From Candidatus Thorarchaeota archaeon (GTDB lineage: Archaea; Asgardarchaeota; Thorarchaeia; Thorarchaeales; Thorarchaeaceae): a DNA stretch of 8,336 nt. The DNA is taken from NCBI GenBank assembly GCA_018238825.1, contig JABCSP010000085.1, forward strand, positions 1-8,336, in the 5' to 3' direction. The translations under genes and the position numbers were made by a program. Below, in pieces: positions 1 through 6,085 of the stretch. A model generated the notes under the pieces. It was not told where the DNA came from. It made no database searches and saw only the letters and a program-made list of their open reading frames with translations. Each line of letters opens with the position of its first letter. Position 1 is the stretch's first letter.

Positions 1-420
1 TTGGGTTATCGTAACTATAGATTGAATAGCTATCAGCATATCCAGAAGCGGTCCAAGTCAAATTAAAAATCCCATCGGTTTCAGGAAATACAGCGTTAGA
101 AGATAAAGTGAAATCTCCTGGAGGGTCGGTTACTTTAATATCTAAATCATTATATGCATTTAATGCCTCTTCTCCATACCCTACTTTCCTTGTAAATGCC
201 TCAACAAAACCTGCTAATTTTAATTGCTGTAAATCACCAGCAGTACTATATGTTGGGATATAATAATATAATGAACCTCCAATTGGATATAATAAAGTAT
301 TTCCATGTCTGTGATCAGCAATTAAAGAAATTTCTTGAGTGGCTTCTGATTCATAAGTATCTCTTGCTGTTTTTGGACCAATTAGATTTTCAGTTGAATC
401 ACGAGTATCTTCATATGATG
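1..420 (-). other. UPF0182-like C-terminal segment plus fibronectin-like segment, fused in frame to SMC
   Basis: From about residue 425 of the minus-strand frame the translation stops looking like SMC. It contains IGPKTARDTYE, then HGNTLLYPIGGSLYYYIPTY and LQQLKLAGFVEAFTRKVGYG, which match what I remember of the C-terminal part of UPF0182 membrane proteins (GP-x-x-A-R, GN-x-L-x-x-PIG-x-x-x-YY-x-x-P-x-Y). The last ~40 residues (PGDFTLSSNA ... DGIFNLTWTASG ... YSIYSY) resemble fibronectin-like repeats common in Lokiarchaeota-type proteins. Leucine codons change sharply: by my count TTA is about 10 of 12 here but about 3 of 38 in the SMC part. The junction lies roughly between 390 and 430; no stop or frameshift marks it. 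Confidence 0.6.
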
Positions 421-1687
421 TACCAAGTTCTCTGTTATCGGTTTTAATTGCTGATCGGACTTCTGAAACACCTTCATCAAGTGCACGTAGTTGATTATTC
501 AAATCCTGTAGACGAAGAGTTGTTTCGTAATATGTAGTCTGCTCTTTCTCTGCTATATCTTCCATTCGAATAATCTGAGCGGAAGTTCCTGAGATTTCTT
601 TCTCCAGTTTTTGAAGATCATCGTTCTTTTCAGTCAATATCTTTTCATTTTGAGCTATCTCATCCTGTGTTTCTTCTAGCTCTTCTACTAATCCAGCTCT
701 ATCACTAGCAGATCCGTCACGTTCTCCTTGTGCACGTTCAAGATCTGACCTAACATGGCTCACAGCTGCAGAAACAATACCGTATTGTTCAGAAACTCTT
801 GCTGAATCTCCTCCAGTTATCTGATTTATTTCATGGTCAATAGTATCTATCTCGGTTTCAGTTGTGCCGCTATTTGTTTCAACCTCAACGAATTCTGTGA
901 CAAGTCCTTCAGCCTCTTGTGCTCTTTGAGCAAGAGTTTCATTTATTGTGTCTATCCTTAATCTACCCTTGATGATACTCCAAGATTGAATATCAATTTT
1001 GAATTTCTCTATCTGGTCATTCAATCTTTTATGACGCAGAGCATCTCCCCTTTCATCTTCAAGTTTCTCAAGCTGGCGTCTACGTTCTTGAAGTTGAGTA
1101 TCTACTTTTCCAAGATTACTCTCGCTCTCTGTTAGTTTCTTGAGCGCACGATCCTTCTGTTCATCATAGGCAGATATTCCAGCTATCTCTTCGATAAGTT
1201 TGCGTCGCTCACTGGGGCTAACCTTGACCATTTGGGCAATCTCACCCTGCAGTACAAGATTGTAACCATTAGGATCGACACCAATGGTTCCAAGAACATC
1301 AAGAACTGCACCACGAGTGTAGGTTTTACCATTAATGCGACAAACTGACTTCCCTGTGTCATCAAGCTGCCTCTCAATAACAACGCGATCTGCTTCAACC
1401 TGCAGTTTTCTATCTTTGTTATTAAAATGAAGTTCAACAACTGCAGACTTGGCTTTTGGTGGCATATGTGGTTTTGGAGGGGAATACAACAAATCAGAGA
1501 AGACTGTGGCACGGAGCGTTTTTGCGCTCAATTGTCCCAGAACAAATAAAATCGCATCAATTACATTTGATTTTCCGGAACCATTTGGACCAACAATGCA
1601 TGTGAAACCCTTGTTGAATTTTATAGTAACGGAGTCTCGGCCAAATGATTTGAAGCCCTTGCATACTAGCTTCTCTATATAGACCAA
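1..1687 (-). CDS. smc: SMC chromosome-segregation ATPase, N-terminal half, with a foreign C-terminal segment (partial)
   Basis: The frame is open from a TTG at 1687 to the left edge, about 562 codons. The first ~170 residues are a clear SMC head: start-proximal YIEKLVCKGFKSFG, Walker A GPNGSGKS at residues 33-40, DAILFVLG after it, and the Q-loop LQGEI at 146-150 followed by the SMC-typical RRKLIEEIAGISAYDEQK. A Glu/Lys/Gln-rich coiled coil follows to about residue 420. SMC proteins normally run to ~1,180 residues with a hinge near the middle; here the coiled coil instead passes in frame into a UPF0182-like and fibronectin-like tail (separate entry). TTG 1687 is chosen because it places the usual M-x-YI-x-x-L opening at the N-terminus and has purine-rich GGAAGGGA just upstream; in-frame TTGs at 1714 and 1708 are alternatives, with a TAA just beyond. 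SMC acts as a dimer with kleisin partners in chromosome organisation. Confidence 0.85.
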   Translation of the reverse strand, partial: MVYIEKLVCKGFKSFGRDSVTIKFNKGFTCIVGPNGSGKSNVIDAILFVLGQLSAKTLRATVFSDLLYSPPKPHMPPKAKSAVVELHFNNKDRKLQVEADRVVIERQLDDTGKSVCRINGKTYTRGAVLDVLGTIGVDPNGYNLVLQGEIAQMVKVSPSERRKLIEEIAGISAYDEQKDRALKKLTESESNLGKVDTQLQERRRQLEKLEDERGDALRHKRLNDQIEKFKIDIQSWSIIKGRLRIDTINETLAQRAQEAEGLVTEFVEVETNSGTTETEIDTIDHEINQITGGDSARVSEQYGIVSAAVSHVRSDLERAQGERDGSASDRAGLVEELEETQDEIAQNEKILTEKNDDLQKLEKEISGTSAQIIRMEDIAEKEQTTYYETTLRLQDLNNQLRALDEGVSEVRSAIKTDNRELGTSYEDTRDSTENLIGPKTARDTYESEATQEISLIADHRHGNTLLYPIGGSLYYYIPTYSTAGDLQQLKLAGFVEAFTRKVGYGEEALNAYNDLDIKVTDPPGDFTLSSNAVFPETDGIFNLTWTASGYADSYSIYSYDNP

Positions 1688-1865
1688 GTCCCATTCCCTT
1701 CCCGGCAATTTCAATTAATTCGGCGCGTCTGCGTTTGTATTATTCAGATGTTACAGAGGCCTAAATATCGTTAGTATGACGTGGGTAATACCCGAGCTAT
1801 ATTAGAATATACCTCTGTTCTTCTTATGACTCGGTAATCTAGAGCACAAAAAGGTAACTCTGATA

Positions 1866-2234
1866 TCAATTATCTAATATTGCGAGTAAAGTTCTACGAA
1901 GTGCCATCAATAAGAGACCCTGGCTCTCACGGGCTCCTTCTCCAGCAACTGCAGCCATCACTATTTTTACATCACCAAGGATAATTACAAGGCCATGATC
2001 CGAGGATATGTTCACTTCTTTGAGGCCTCCCTTGTCAAGACCTGCTGTCAGTTGAGAAGAGTTACCTGCTATTTTCACCGCAAGATTTGCAACATCTTCG
2101 TATTTGATACCTCCAGTAATAGTATGTCCAAAGAGCACCTTTCCCTTTGCGTCGCAAACGATTATTCCTTGGAGGTCTGCGTTATTAGACATTGTTTCAG
2201 TAACAATCTCTTCAATCTTAGCTTGGTCTACCAT
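1866..2234 (-). CDS. Roadblock/LC7-domain protein (MglB-like)
   Basis: A 122-residue protein that is a single roadblock/LC7 domain. An N-terminal helix (residues 2-17) leads to strand GIIVCDAKG (23-31) and the next strand VLFGHTI, a central helix EDVANLAVKIAGNSSQL (46-62), three strands (LKEVNISS, GLVIILG, IVMAAVAG; 71-98) and a final helix of Leu/Arg residues (104-121). Keeping the last helix makes it more like MglB and other prokaryotic roadblocks than like eukaryotic DYNLRB. Such proteins form dimers that bind small GTPases, as GAPs or scaffolds. ATG 2234 is chosen because GAGGAGA lies about 10 bases upstream. It is divergent from the Sec23/24-like gene (194-base gap), and a GTPase lies 3 kb away, which suggests a shared system. 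Its exact partner cannot be read from sequence. Confidence 0.87.
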   Translation of the reverse strand: MVDQAKIEEIVTETMSNNADLQGIIVCDAKGKVLFGHTITGGIKYEDVANLAVKIAGNSSQLTAGLDKGGLKEVNISSDHGLVIILGDVKIVMAAVAGEGARESQGLLLMALRRTLLAILDN

Positions 2235-2245
2235 CTGTGAGTTCT

Positions 2246-2257
2246 CCTCTTAAGAGG
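2246..2257 (-). promoter_or_regulatory. Palindrome overlapping the Shine-Dalgarno of the roadblock gene
   Basis: CCTCTTAAGAGG is a perfect 12-base palindrome whose right half, on the minus strand, is part of the GAGGAG ribosome-binding site of the gene starting at 2234. In RNA it could form a short 4-bp stem with a TTAA loop that covers the site. It is short enough to be chance. Confidence 0.3.
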
Positions 2258-2293
2258 TTTCAACTTTCTAATATCGTGTTGGACGTTGGAGTC

Positions 2294-2299
2294 TTTAAA
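2294..2299 (-). promoter_or_regulatory. TATA-like box for the minus-strand roadblock gene
   Basis: TTTAAA, about 60 bases upstream of ATG 2234. Archaeal spacing would put the transcript start about 25 bases further on and give a leader of about 35 bases that includes the GAGGAGA site. It is assigned by position and composition only. Confidence 0.4.
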
Positions 2300-2375
2300 T
2301 CTTATGCGCTAGACCGCGCCTTTTCCCTAATAATCAAATTTTGGCACCTTGAGGGACTCAATAATCGTCGATTGA

Positions 2376-2382
2376 CTTAAAT
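2376..2382 (+). promoter_or_regulatory. TATA-like box for the Sec23/24-like gene
   Basis: CTTAAAT lies about 48 bases before ATG 2429. A start ~25 bases downstream (near 2405) would give a short leader that still carries GGAGG at 2413-2417. With the box at 2294-2299 it makes a compact divergent promoter pair. Confidence 0.4.
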
Positions 2383-2428
2383 CCCCTCACGAAAAGGGTG
2401 GCTAAGAATTTTGGAGGCGAATAATTAG

Positions 2429-4051
2429 ATGTCAATGTTGAAAACTAGCTCTGAGTCTTTTCCAGCTTCGAAAGACGTCATGAGCGACATTCCATATGTC
2501 TTGCGTGTAGAGTTTAGTCATCTTGCACATGAAACCACAAAGATAGTTGGGAAGCCAATCGCATGCCACAAGTGTAATGGTTTCCTTCTTAGTTTAGATC
2601 AAATTCAGGAAGACCCGAAGGTAGGTAAACATTTCATCTGTCCATTCTGTGGTACCCTGAACGTTATTGAAGGCGCGATTGTTGTCGCTGGAAATGATAC
2701 AGATTTTGTTGTAGAACTACCAAAAGATACCGATACTGATACCGGTGTTCTATCAACAAGTGGTAAGTCCTTCCTAGCATTGATTGATGTATCTGGATCT
2801 ATGAGTGGTGCAAATCTTGCTGCTGTAAAGCGAAGTCTGAATACTTCTATAGATAGTTTAGCTGCAAATGCCCCCGACACGATGTTTGGCCTCATAGAGT
2901 TTGAGAGCACTGTTGTATCGAGAAATCTGGAAACTGGAGAAGCCATCCAGTTACCTCGCAAATCCTTTGCAAGTCTTGATGCTATAATGGAGTCCACCAA
3001 AAAACTCCTAGATAATATCAAGCTGGTCAATGTAGGACAGAACCCGGACAAAATAAAGGGTCACGTGCAAGCATTGCGCGACCAGGGTGGTACTGCTCTC
3101 GGGCCTGCAGCAGCAATGGCTTATGTTATTTCGAAACATCGAGATGTGGGGAGAATTGTACTTCTCACCGACGGTCTTGCAAATGAGGGAATTGGCGCCC
3201 TTGAGGGTTACCAGGTCACTCCTGCAAACAAGTACTACGAAGATCTAGGAAAGATGTTCTTAGATATTGGAGCCGCTGTTGATGTTGTAGGTATTGCTTC
3301 TGGTCGTGGAATGGAACTGAAGACACTTGGTCTGCTACCTGAGGCTACTGGTGGACAGATGTATTTTGTCACACCAAATGAGCTTGATAGAAGTCTCTCT
3401 GAACTAGCGGGTGCATCCATGCTAGGTCGTGATGTAGAGGTCCGTCTTGTTACGCCACCTGGAGTCATCATAAAAGATGCTTCAGGAGTATCACGGGCAG
3501 TAGTTGATACACTCAAGAAGAAGAGCCATAGCAAAATCGGTGTTGTTGGTGAAGACCATGAACTCTACTTTGAGATTGCTCCTGAGAAGGAGATCAAAGA
3601 ATCAAAAGTACCAATTCAGATTCAAGTTACATACACTGATGAGGCGGGAGCTCGCCGTGTTCGTGCAGTCACAACCAATCTAAAAGTTTCAAAGAAGGAA
3701 GATGAGATTATGTCCACTCTGGACCCAACTGTTGGTGCAACTTTTGTTACACAGAAGGCTGGAGAAGAGTCCTTTAGTGGAGACCGAGAAAGGGGTCGCA
3801 AGAGGATTGCATCTTTCAGATCTGCTATGAAAAGTAGGGCTGGAGCAGCTCCAAAATCTGTGCAGGCAATGCTTGAGAAAGCAGACAGAGCTCTAGATTC
3901 AGAGGAGAAGGAGATTCAACGTCAAGAACAAATGATGGAAGCCTCACCCACATCTGCTCCGTCAGGCGCTGCAGATGAAGCCTTCACAGAGAATCTTGCT
4001 CAGATGAAGAGAAGCTCAAAACGTCTCTTTGACGATGAAGACGAAGAATAA
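2429..4051 (+). CDS. Sec23/Sec24-like protein: zinc finger, vWA trunk, beta-sandwich
   Basis: 540 residues. A zinc finger (C46-x2-C49 ... C71-PF-C74) comes first, as in Sec23/Sec24, then a vWA-type trunk (about 113-330). Trunk landmarks: FLALIDVSGSM (115-125), a helix with SLxxSIDSL then FGLIEF (136-158), RIVLLTDG (242-249), and YYEDLGKMFLDIGAAVDVVGI plus M-E-L-K ... ATGG (269-309), which follows the Sec23 pattern of FY-x-x-LAK ... G-x-VDIF ... EMK ... TGG. A beta-rich stretch (about 335-420) and a helical, charged stretch (422-505) follow; the tail is acidic (FDDEDEE). The usual gelsolin-like domain is absent, so it is shorter than Sec23 (~760). Unlike most Sec23/24 trunks the metal site is complete: D120-x-S122-x-S124, T222, D248. 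No signal peptide or membrane segment, so cytosolic. ATG 2429 has GGAGG 11 bases upstream. A general vWA protein with a zinc finger is the alternative. Confidence 0.78.
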   Translation: MSMLKTSSESFPASKDVMSDIPYVLRVEFSHLAHETTKIVGKPIACHKCNGFLLSLDQIQEDPKVGKHFICPFCGTLNVIEGAIVVAGNDTDFVVELPKDTDTDTGVLSTSGKSFLALIDVSGSMSGANLAAVKRSLNTSIDSLAANAPDTMFGLIEFESTVVSRNLETGEAIQLPRKSFASLDAIMESTKKLLDNIKLVNVGQNPDKIKGHVQALRDQGGTALGPAAAMAYVISKHRDVGRIVLLTDGLANEGIGALEGYQVTPANKYYEDLGKMFLDIGAAVDVVGIASGRGMELKTLGLLPEATGGQMYFVTPNELDRSLSELAGASMLGRDVEVRLVTPPGVIIKDASGVSRAVVDTLKKKSHSKIGVVGEDHELYFEIAPEKEIKESKVPIQIQVTYTDEAGARRVRAVTTNLKVSKKEDEIMSTLDPTVGATFVTQKAGEESFSGDRERGRKRIASFRSAMKSRAGAAPKSVQAMLEKADRALDSEEKEIQRQEQMMEASPTSAPSGAADEAFTENLAQMKRSSKRLFDDEDEE

Positions 4052-4081
4052 TCCTGAGATGTAAGCTCACAATAGAATATA

Positions 4082-4117
4082 CCGTGCTGAATTCAGCACG
4101 GCTAACCTTATTTTAGC
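4082..4117 (+). terminator. Perfect 20-bp palindrome followed by a T-rich stretch; possible terminator
   Basis: 4082-4101 is a perfect palindrome (half-site CCGTGCTGAA), 30 bases after the Sec23/24-like stop. A second small inverted repeat, GCTAA/TTAGC, follows at 4101-4105 and 4113-4117 around CCTTATT. The order hairpin then T-rich run fits transcript termination between the Sec23/24-like gene and the downstream operon, but archaeal termination mostly needs only T tracts, and a protein-binding site is equally possible. Confidence 0.35.
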
Positions 4118-4127
4118 ATAACACAAC

Positions 4128-4136
4128 ATAGTATAT
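4128..4136 (+). promoter_or_regulatory. TATA-like box for the two-roadblock operon
   Basis: ATAGTATAT immediately precedes and slightly overlaps the 24-bp palindrome. A start near 4158-4163 would give a leader of ~90 bases to the chosen TTG at 4253. Confidence 0.4.
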
Positions 4137-4159
4137 GTTCAAAATGCGCATTTTGAACA
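4136..4159 (+). promoter_or_regulatory. Perfect 24-bp palindrome, candidate operator
   Basis: Half-site TGTTCAAAATGC followed exactly by its reverse complement, with no mismatch across 24 bases. It sits directly after the TATA-like box, where a bound dimeric repressor would cover the transcription start of the roadblock operon. A perfect palindrome of this length is very unlikely by chance in a window of this size. The regulator is not in the window as far as I can tell. Confidence 0.5.
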
Positions 4160-4252
4160 GGTACCTAACAGCATATCTCCACAAGTCTAAAATAGTCAAC
4201 TGCGGCGTAAATGTTGTTAGTGCACAGTAGAAAACAGCGGGGATTCCGTACA

Positions 4253-4552
4253 TTGATTACACAAGAAAAACTCCAAAAAATCTTAGCGCGGCTCAAGTCG
4301 CAGGAAGGTGTACGAGGAGTTGTTGTAACCAATATGGAAGGTCTTCCACTTAGCAGTGATTTAGACCCTGAAACAACCGAGAACGTCGCTGCAATTATTA
4401 CCTCTCTTGTTGGAAAATCCCTCGATGCAGTAAGGGAACTTCGTGAGGGGTCGCTACAATTCCTGACCTTGGACACAACCAAGGGTCAGATCAACATCGC
4501 ACCGGATGTGAGCGAGGGCGTAATATTAGTCGTCCTCAAAAATAATGAATGA
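4253..4552 (+). CDS. Roadblock/LC7 protein resembling eukaryotic dynein light chain DYNLRB
   Basis: 99 residues from TTG 4253. It matches remembered human DYNLRB1 (96 residues) over nearly its whole length with very few gaps: SQEGVRGVVVTNMEGLPL against SQKGVQGIIVVNTEGIPI, then D-x-x-x-TT, a helix ending K-x-x-x-x-VR, L-x-FL, and IAPD before a last strand and NNE/PTE-like end. Like DYNLRB, and unlike the 1866-2234 gene, it stops after the last strand and has no C-terminal helix. The longest frame begins at ATG 4211, but those 14 extra residues have no roadblock counterpart; TTG 4253 has GGGGAT eight bases upstream and gives the same pre-domain length as DYNLRB. It is followed after 15 bases by another roadblock gene, so the two are probably co-transcribed and may form a heterodimer. 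A role in GTPase binding or scaffolding is inferred. Confidence 0.85.
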   Translation: MITQEKLQKILARLKSQEGVRGVVVTNMEGLPLSSDLDPETTENVAAIITSLVGKSLDAVRELREGSLQFLTLDTTKGQINIAPDVSEGVILVVLKNNE

Positions 4553-4567
4553 ATGGAGTGTACTTGA

Positions 4568-5032
4568 ATGAGTGATCCGAAAGCCTTCGATAAAATACTG
4601 ACTGAGATCATAAGACAAGACAAGGGCATCAAGAAGGTCATACTTGTCGACAAAACAGGGCTCACAATTGCTAATGTATCAAAGTTGAGTTATTATCCTG
4701 TTGATGTCGATTCGATCGGTGCTATCGCTAGTGCAGTTTTTTGTGCAAGCGAGGAGCAGGGCAAGAACCTGCAGATTGGGGAGCTTGAAATAGTCACTTC
4801 TGAATTTTCGGAGGGCAAGATCTTCGCCTCAGCCTGTGGAAAAGGTGTACTTTGTGTAGTATCAGAGGCAGAAGTTAACATTGGTCTGATCCGGCTTGTG
4901 ATGAAGAAGCAAGGTGTACAGCTTGCTGACGAGCTTGACAAATTCTTAGCAGTTGAGCCATTATCCCCCAAGGACAGTGAGCTTGACGAAGAAGATCTCA
5001 AGTCTGCTCTAGCTGAGCTTGAACGTGTATGA
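4568..5032 (+). CDS. Roadblock/LC7-like protein with acidic C-terminal extension
   Basis: 154 residues. A first helix (5-18), strand KKVILVDKTG (22-31), a central helix SIGAIASAVFCASEEQGKNL (49-68), then strands ELEIVTSEF, KIFASACG and VLCVVSE (72-100) and a helix NIGLIRLVMKKQ (104-115) give the roadblock order. Residues 118-154 are an extra, strongly acidic and probably helical tail (DSELDEEDLKSALAEL) with no roadblock counterpart. ATG 4568 has GGAGTG seven bases upstream, and that site lies in the short gap after the preceding roadblock gene, so translation is probably coupled within one operon. Dimer formation with the upstream protein and binding to the GTPase encoded 190 bases downstream are likely but inferred. 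The sequence is more diverged than its two neighbours of the same fold. Confidence 0.78.
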   Translation: MSDPKAFDKILTEIIRQDKGIKKVILVDKTGLTIANVSKLSYYPVDVDSIGAIASAVFCASEEQGKNLQIGELEIVTSEFSEGKIFASACGKGVLCVVSEAEVNIGLIRLVMKKQGVQLADELDKFLAVEPLSPKDSELDEEDLKSALAELERV

Positions 5033-5036
5033 CCAA

Positions 5037-5064
5037 AAGCAACGCATAATTGCAGTGGTTGCTT
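5037..5064 (+). terminator. Inverted repeat after the roadblock operon
   Basis: AAGCAAC (5037-5043) and GTTGCTT (5058-5064) are exact reverse complements around a 14-base spacer, starting five bases after the operon's stop codon. It may mark the transcript end; no strong T run follows, so the call is weak. Confidence 0.25.
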
Positions 5065-5223
5065 ACTACTATCTACTCAAGATTAGTTAATATTACTTGA
5101 AGGTCTAAATCAGAGGTCTGGACTGGTGAGATACGAGATTCTTGTCCCACAAAGGCTTTTATGAGACATGATTTCTAACTCAATCAATCTCCCATCACAG
5201 GACCAAAGTTTCGATATAATGAG

Positions 5224-5796
5224 GTGTTGACAATTCGCAAAGACGACAAGGGCAGAATTCATTTGAAACTGGTCTTCTATGGACCATCCCTTGGTGGTAA
5301 AACAACAGCTCTCAGATGGCTCTATGGAAAAGTAGAAGGTCTTCAGAAGGGAGAGTTCACTGCTATCGAGGATGAAACAAACAGAACGCTGTTTTTTGAT
5401 TACGTTCCTATGAGTGCAGGTGGTCGCGTCCTCTTTGACGTCTTTACAGTTGCAGGACAGAAGCGTCATCGTCACCAGAGAAAGGTGGTACTACAGGGTA
5501 CTGATGGAATCCTCTTTGTTGCTGACTCATCACCAGACCAGCGTGATGAGAATACAGAGAGCTTTGAAGAATTGAAATTATTCTTGGGTGATGCTCTTGG
5601 GCGTGAAATCCCAATTGTGGTCATGCTCAACAAGAGAGACTTACCCAATAGAATGTCACGTGACGAAATGCTTGATCTTCTTGGTCTTGGAGGCAATGTT
5701 CCAATCTATGAAACTATTGCAGTTCAGGGCGTAGGAGTTAAGAGAGCGTTCCAAGCTATCGCACGAGAAGTAATTTTGAAACGCATGTATAGCTAG
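5224..5796 (+). CDS. MglA-like small Ras-superfamily GTPase
   Basis: 190 residues with all GTPase motifs: P-loop GPSLGGKTT (20-28), switch I NRTLFFDY (53-60), FTVAGQ (74-79), FVADSS (98-103), NKRD (136-139) and AVQGVG (166-171). The pattern is MglA: T-V-x-GQ without the usual Asp of DxxG, and RTLFFDF in switch I. R54 and Q79 align with the intrinsic arginine finger (Arg53) and catalytic Gln82 of Thermus MglA, so it is probably an active GTPase. No lipid-anchor cysteine or membrane segment is seen at either end. MglA is controlled by the roadblock protein MglB, and three roadblock genes lie just upstream, which argues for a direct pairing. Only GTG 5224 or TTG 5227 can start it; GAGG abuts them too closely for normal spacing, so initiation is unclear. 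An Arf/Sar- or Rag-like role is possible by context. Confidence 0.88.
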   Translation: MLTIRKDDKGRIHLKLVFYGPSLGGKTTALRWLYGKVEGLQKGEFTAIEDETNRTLFFDYVPMSAGGRVLFDVFTVAGQKRHRHQRKVVLQGTDGILFVADSSPDQRDENTESFEELKLFLGDALGREIPIVVMLNKRDLPNRMSRDEMLDLLGLGGNVPIYETIAVQGVGVKRAFQAIAREVILKRMYS

Positions 5797-6032
5797 AACA
5801 TCCGTAAGATGTCTATTGCACAGATAGTGGTAGCTTTATAGATAGACTGGAGTATATTCCAGACTCAATCGCAAGACACCTCTCCAATCCTCTTCAAGTC
5901 GTATCTGCACCCATCATCGTGAGCACTATGACTATGCAAGGTTTGATATGATTGAAGTAGAATGGTCATTCATTGAAGTATAGTATTCTATTCTGAAATA
6001 AATGAAAAAGATATGAGTCAAGTGTAGAATAG
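5797..6032. other. Intergenic region, no gene seen
   Basis: AT-rich and closed in all frames at useful length. It holds weak inverted repeats: GTCTAT (5811-5816) with ATAGAC (5842-5847), and CTGGA (5847-5851) with TCCAG (5858-5862) around GTATAT. The second could end the GTPase transcript. Confidence 0.4.
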
Positions 6033-6040
6033 TATATAAT
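6033..6040 (+). promoter_or_regulatory. TATA box for the membrane-protein gene
   Basis: TATATAAT, 45 bases before ATG 6086. A start ~25 bases downstream gives a leader of about 20 bases that includes GAGAGG at 6075-6080. It is the best-formed TATA box in the window. Confidence 0.5.
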
Positions 6041-6085
6041 CTGTAATCCATCCTAGTAGTAACTAGCAGCAATTGAGAGGATGAT

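Noticed and set aside
196..447. Plus-strand open frame opposite the UPF0182-like segment
   Set aside because: Its translation has no domain-like pattern and the minus-strand frame has clear family similarity.
2605..3051. Minus-strand open frame inside the Sec23/24-like gene
   Set aside because: It is a shadow of a well-supported coding region and has low-complexity, unrecognisable translation; the same holds for 3235-3534 and 4693-5001.
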